Source: Nocardioides sp. TRM66260-LWL (GTDB lineage: Bacteria; Actinomycetota; Actinomycetes; Propionibacteriales; Nocardioidaceae). Taken from it: DNA of 64,000 bases. The notes under the pieces are model-generated. The model did no database searches and had not been told where the DNA came from. It worked only from the letters and a program-made list of their open reading frames with translations. Shown piece after piece: positions 61,909 to 64,000 of this stretch. A program made the position numbers and the translations under genes. Position 1 is the first letter of the stretch. Every line of letters starts with the position of its first letter. The DNA is taken from positions 1 through 64,000 of the forward strand of contig NZ_JAIQZK010000006.1 in NCBI RefSeq assembly GCF_020075545.1. Direction: 5' to 3'.

Positions 61909-64000
61909 ATGCCCCTCCGCCCTGTCCTCGCGCGCCCGCGCCGCCGTTCCGGCGTCGTCGGCCTGACCCTCGCCCTGGGCCTCAGCGGCCTGGCGCTCAC
62001 CGGAGCGCTCACCACGCCGGCCACCGGCGACGACGGCGCGACCGCCGTCTCCGAGACGCCGTTCACGCCGTCGCTGGTGACGATCACGACCCCCGACCGC
62101 GGCTCGCGGCTGATCCTCCAGCGCCTCGGGCTGGACCTCACCGAGCACGCCGGCCACGACTACGTCGAGGCCGTGCTGCACACCCCGGCCGACCGGGCGG
62201 CGCTCGACGCCGCCGGGTTCGACTACCAGGTGCGCATCCCCGACCTGGTGGCCCGCGAGGTCGAGCGTCAGCGTGCCGACGCCGCCTACGCCGCCGCCCG
62301 GGTCTCCTCGCCCCTGCCCTCGGGCCGCACGGCCTACCGCACGCTGGCCGACTACGAGGCCGACATGGCCGCGCTCGCGAAGCGCCGCCCCAGCCTGGCC
62401 AAGCGGTTCGCCCTGCCGCACAAGACCCTCGACGGCCGCACGGTCTACGGCATCGAGATCGGCCGCGACGTCCAGCGCGCCGCCGACGGCCGTCCGACCT
62501 TCCTGCTGCTCGGCGTGCACCACGCCCGCGAGTGGCCCTCCGGCGAGCTCGCGATGGAGTTCGCGACCGACCTGGTCAAGAACTACGGCACGGACGCGCG
62601 CATCCGCGGCCTGCTGGACCGCGCCCGGGTCGTCGTGGTGCCGGTGGTCAACGCCGACGGCTTCGACCTCTCGCGCACCGACGGCGACGTCGTCGACCTG
62701 CGCACGCTCAACGACGCCGACCCGCTGGGCGGCACCGGCACGACGCTGGCCACCCCCGGCCAGGCGTACAAGCGGAAGAACTGCCGCATCGTCGACGACG
62801 TCGACACCCCCGACGGCACCTGCCGTGCGAGCCTGCTCAGCCCCGGCGGCTTCGGCCTCGGGGTCGACCTCAACCGCAACTACGGCGGCTTCTGGGGCGG
62901 CCCGGGCGCCGCGGCGACGATGCCCGGCCTGGGCTCCGACGGCGGCGCCGAGGCCGGCCTCGCCGACCCGACGTACCGCGGCGCGGCCCCGTTCTCCGAG
63001 CCGGAGACCCAGAACGTGCAGCAGCTCGTCCGCAGCCGCCAGGTGACGATGCTGATCTCCAACCACACGTTCTCGAACCTGGTGCTGCGGCCCAACGGCG
63101 TCGCCCCGACGACCATCGGCCCCGACGGCATCCCGGTCGGCGACGCGCCCGACGAGCTGGGCCTCAAGCGTCTCGGACGCGACATGGCGGCCCAGAACGG
63201 CTACCAGAACATCCACGGCTGGCAGCTCTACGACACCACCGGCACCACCGAGGACTGGTCGTACAACGCCACCGGCGGCTTCGGCTACACCTTCGAGATC
63301 GGCGAGAACGAGTTCCACCCGCCGTTCTCCGAGGTGGTCGGGGAGTACCTCGGCACCGGGAAGCTCGCCGGCAAGGGCAACCGGGAGGCCTACCTGATCG
63401 CCCTCGAGCACGCGCTGGACACCCGCTACCACGGCGTCCTCACCGGCGAGGCCCCCGTCGGCGCGACGCTGCGGCTGCGCAAGACGTTCTCCTCGCCGAC
63501 CTGGAGCTCCTCGTTCGAGGACTTCGTCGACTCGACCCTGAAGGTCGGCCGCACCGGCCGGTTCTCGTGGATCGTCAACCCCTCGACGCGGCCGGTCGTC
63601 CGCTCGCGCACCTACGAGAAGCCGGCGGCGACGCCGTTCGCGACCAAGACCGTCGAGGGCGGCTCGCTGACGCCGCTCACCGGCACCGCCGACTACGAGT
63701 TCGTCGCCACGCAGCCGTCCGACCTGCTCCAGGTGACCCTCGACTGGCCGACGCCCGACGACCTCGACCTCGAGGTGTTCCGCAAGAACGCCGACGGCTC
63801 GCTGACCTCGGTGGCCAGCTCGGGCAACCTGCCCGGCGAGAAGGAGATCGTCCGGATCTCCGACGTCACCCCCGGCACCTACGTCGCCCGGGTCCGCAAC
63901 GCCGGGTCGGTCGCGCCCAGCCACACGGTGGTCTTCGGCCAGTACGACGCCACCACGGTGCGGACGCCCGGCAAGCGGGAGGCCTACACGCTGACCTGCG
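61909..64000 (+). CDS. Secreted M14 family zinc carboxypeptidase (runs off right edge)
   Basis: 697 residues visible from ATG 61909, GAGGAG seven bases upstream; the stop is beyond the window. Signal peptide: basic start (MPLRPVLARPRRRS), hydrophobic core (VVGLTLALGLSGLALTGAL), cleavage near ATGDDG. A propeptide-like region is followed by the M14 domain: first zinc ligands in LGVHHAREWPSGE, the basic substrate region GVDLNRNYGGFW, third zinc His in MLISNHTFSNL, and the catalytic Glu in GYTFEIGENEFHPP. Near the end is a pre-peptidase C-terminal-type beta domain (DLLQVTLDWPTPDDLDLEVF). It probably digests peptides outside the cell. Confidence 0.92.
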   Translation, partial: MPLRPVLARPRRRSGVVGLTLALGLSGLALTGALTTPATGDDGATAVSETPFTPSLVTITTPDRGSRLILQRLGLDLTEHAGHDYVEAVLHTPADRAALDAAGFDYQVRIPDLVAREVERQRADAAYAAARVSSPLPSGRTAYRTLADYEADMAALAKRRPSLAKRFALPHKTLDGRTVYGIEIGRDVQRAADGRPTFLLLGVHHAREWPSGELAMEFATDLVKNYGTDARIRGLLDRARVVVVPVVNADGFDLSRTDGDVVDLRTLNDADPLGGTGTTLATPGQAYKRKNCRIVDDVDTPDGTCRASLLSPGGFGLGVDLNRNYGGFWGGPGAAATMPGLGSDGGAEAGLADPTYRGAAPFSEPETQNVQQLVRSRQVTMLISNHTFSNLVLRPNGVAPTTIGPDGIPVGDAPDELGLKRLGRDMAAQNGYQNIHGWQLYDTTGTTEDWSYNATGGFGYTFEIGENEFHPPFSEVVGEYLGTGKLAGKGNREAYLIALEHALDTRYHGVLTGEAPVGATLRLRKTFSSPTWSSSFEDFVDSTLKVGRTGRFSWIVNPSTRPVVRSRTYEKPAATPFATKTVEGGSLTPLTGTADYEFVATQPSDLLQVTLDWPTPDDLDLEVFRKNADGSLTSVASSGNLPGEKEIVRISDVTPGTYVARVRNAGSVAPSHTVVFGQYDATTVRTPGKREAYTLTC

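Overview
The window is very GC-rich DNA from an actinobacterium, most likely Nocardioidaceae (Nocardioides-like). The evidence is a complete menaquinone-type NADH dehydrogenase operon with a polyprenyl diphosphate synthase at its end, menF and menG, two-subunit 2-oxoglutarate:ferredoxin oxidoreductase, a class I lysyl-tRNA synthetase, many GTG starts and several actinobacterial families (DUF3151, DUF2510, LCP). The genus is an inference from gene content and style, not from a database match.

Positions 1 to about 16,365 are an accessory, mosaic region. The left end holds an IS30-family element that has inserted into an IS3-family element. After these come a frameshifted unknown gene, the 3' fragment of an LCP cell-wall ligase gene, a secreted protein of lower GC, and a second, intact-looking IS3 element (4185-5465). 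Then come small accessory genes: an unknown/HEPN-like pair that is broken, and a DUF6941-DUF4258-DUF2283 cluster. These are followed by a very divergent large serine recombinase, a PIN-GNAT-PUA/EVE-like fusion paired with an ASCH protein, and an Xis-like/tyrosine integrase pair. The region ends at the 3' end of tRNA-Tyr(GTA), the expected integration target. No second copy of the tRNA end is visible, so the far junction is probably outside the window or lost.

From 16.4 kb onward the window is core chromosome. It begins with yajQ, a geranylgeranyl reductase-family flavoprotein (convergent, separated by stacked palindromes) and a sulfate ABC transporter operon sbp-cysT-cysW-cysA. korAB is transcribed the other way, and rarD follows. 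The nuoA-N operon runs on the minus strand from 43.66 kb to 27.8 kb, mostly with overlapping stop/start codons, and continues into the polyprenyl diphosphate synthase gene. menG and an anchored protein lie upstream of nuo and menF diverges from them, so respiration and menaquinone synthesis are clustered.

From 46.9 kb to the end are a secreted HExxHxxGxxH protease, an MBL-fold hydrolase, purB, a Uma2-family protein, purD and purA. They are followed by a diacylglycerol kinase-like gene, a LuxR-type regulator gene split by an in-frame amber codon, lysS, a DUF3151 gene, a DHA2 drug exporter, class II fructose-bisphosphate aldolase, and the 5' part of a secreted M14 carboxypeptidase.

The most notable items are: (i) the PIN-GNAT-PUA plus ASCH pair beside an integrase; (ii) the serine recombinase with a degenerate catalytic domain; (iii) the tyrosine integrase with an added C-terminal DNA-binding region and candidate arm sites; (iv) the amber-split regulator; (v) a long inverted repeat filled with G/C homopolymers between nuoA and menG that may be a sequencing artefact; (vi) composite palindromes at convergent gene junctions; (vii) a KstR-like box before korA and a CRP-like box before nuoA.
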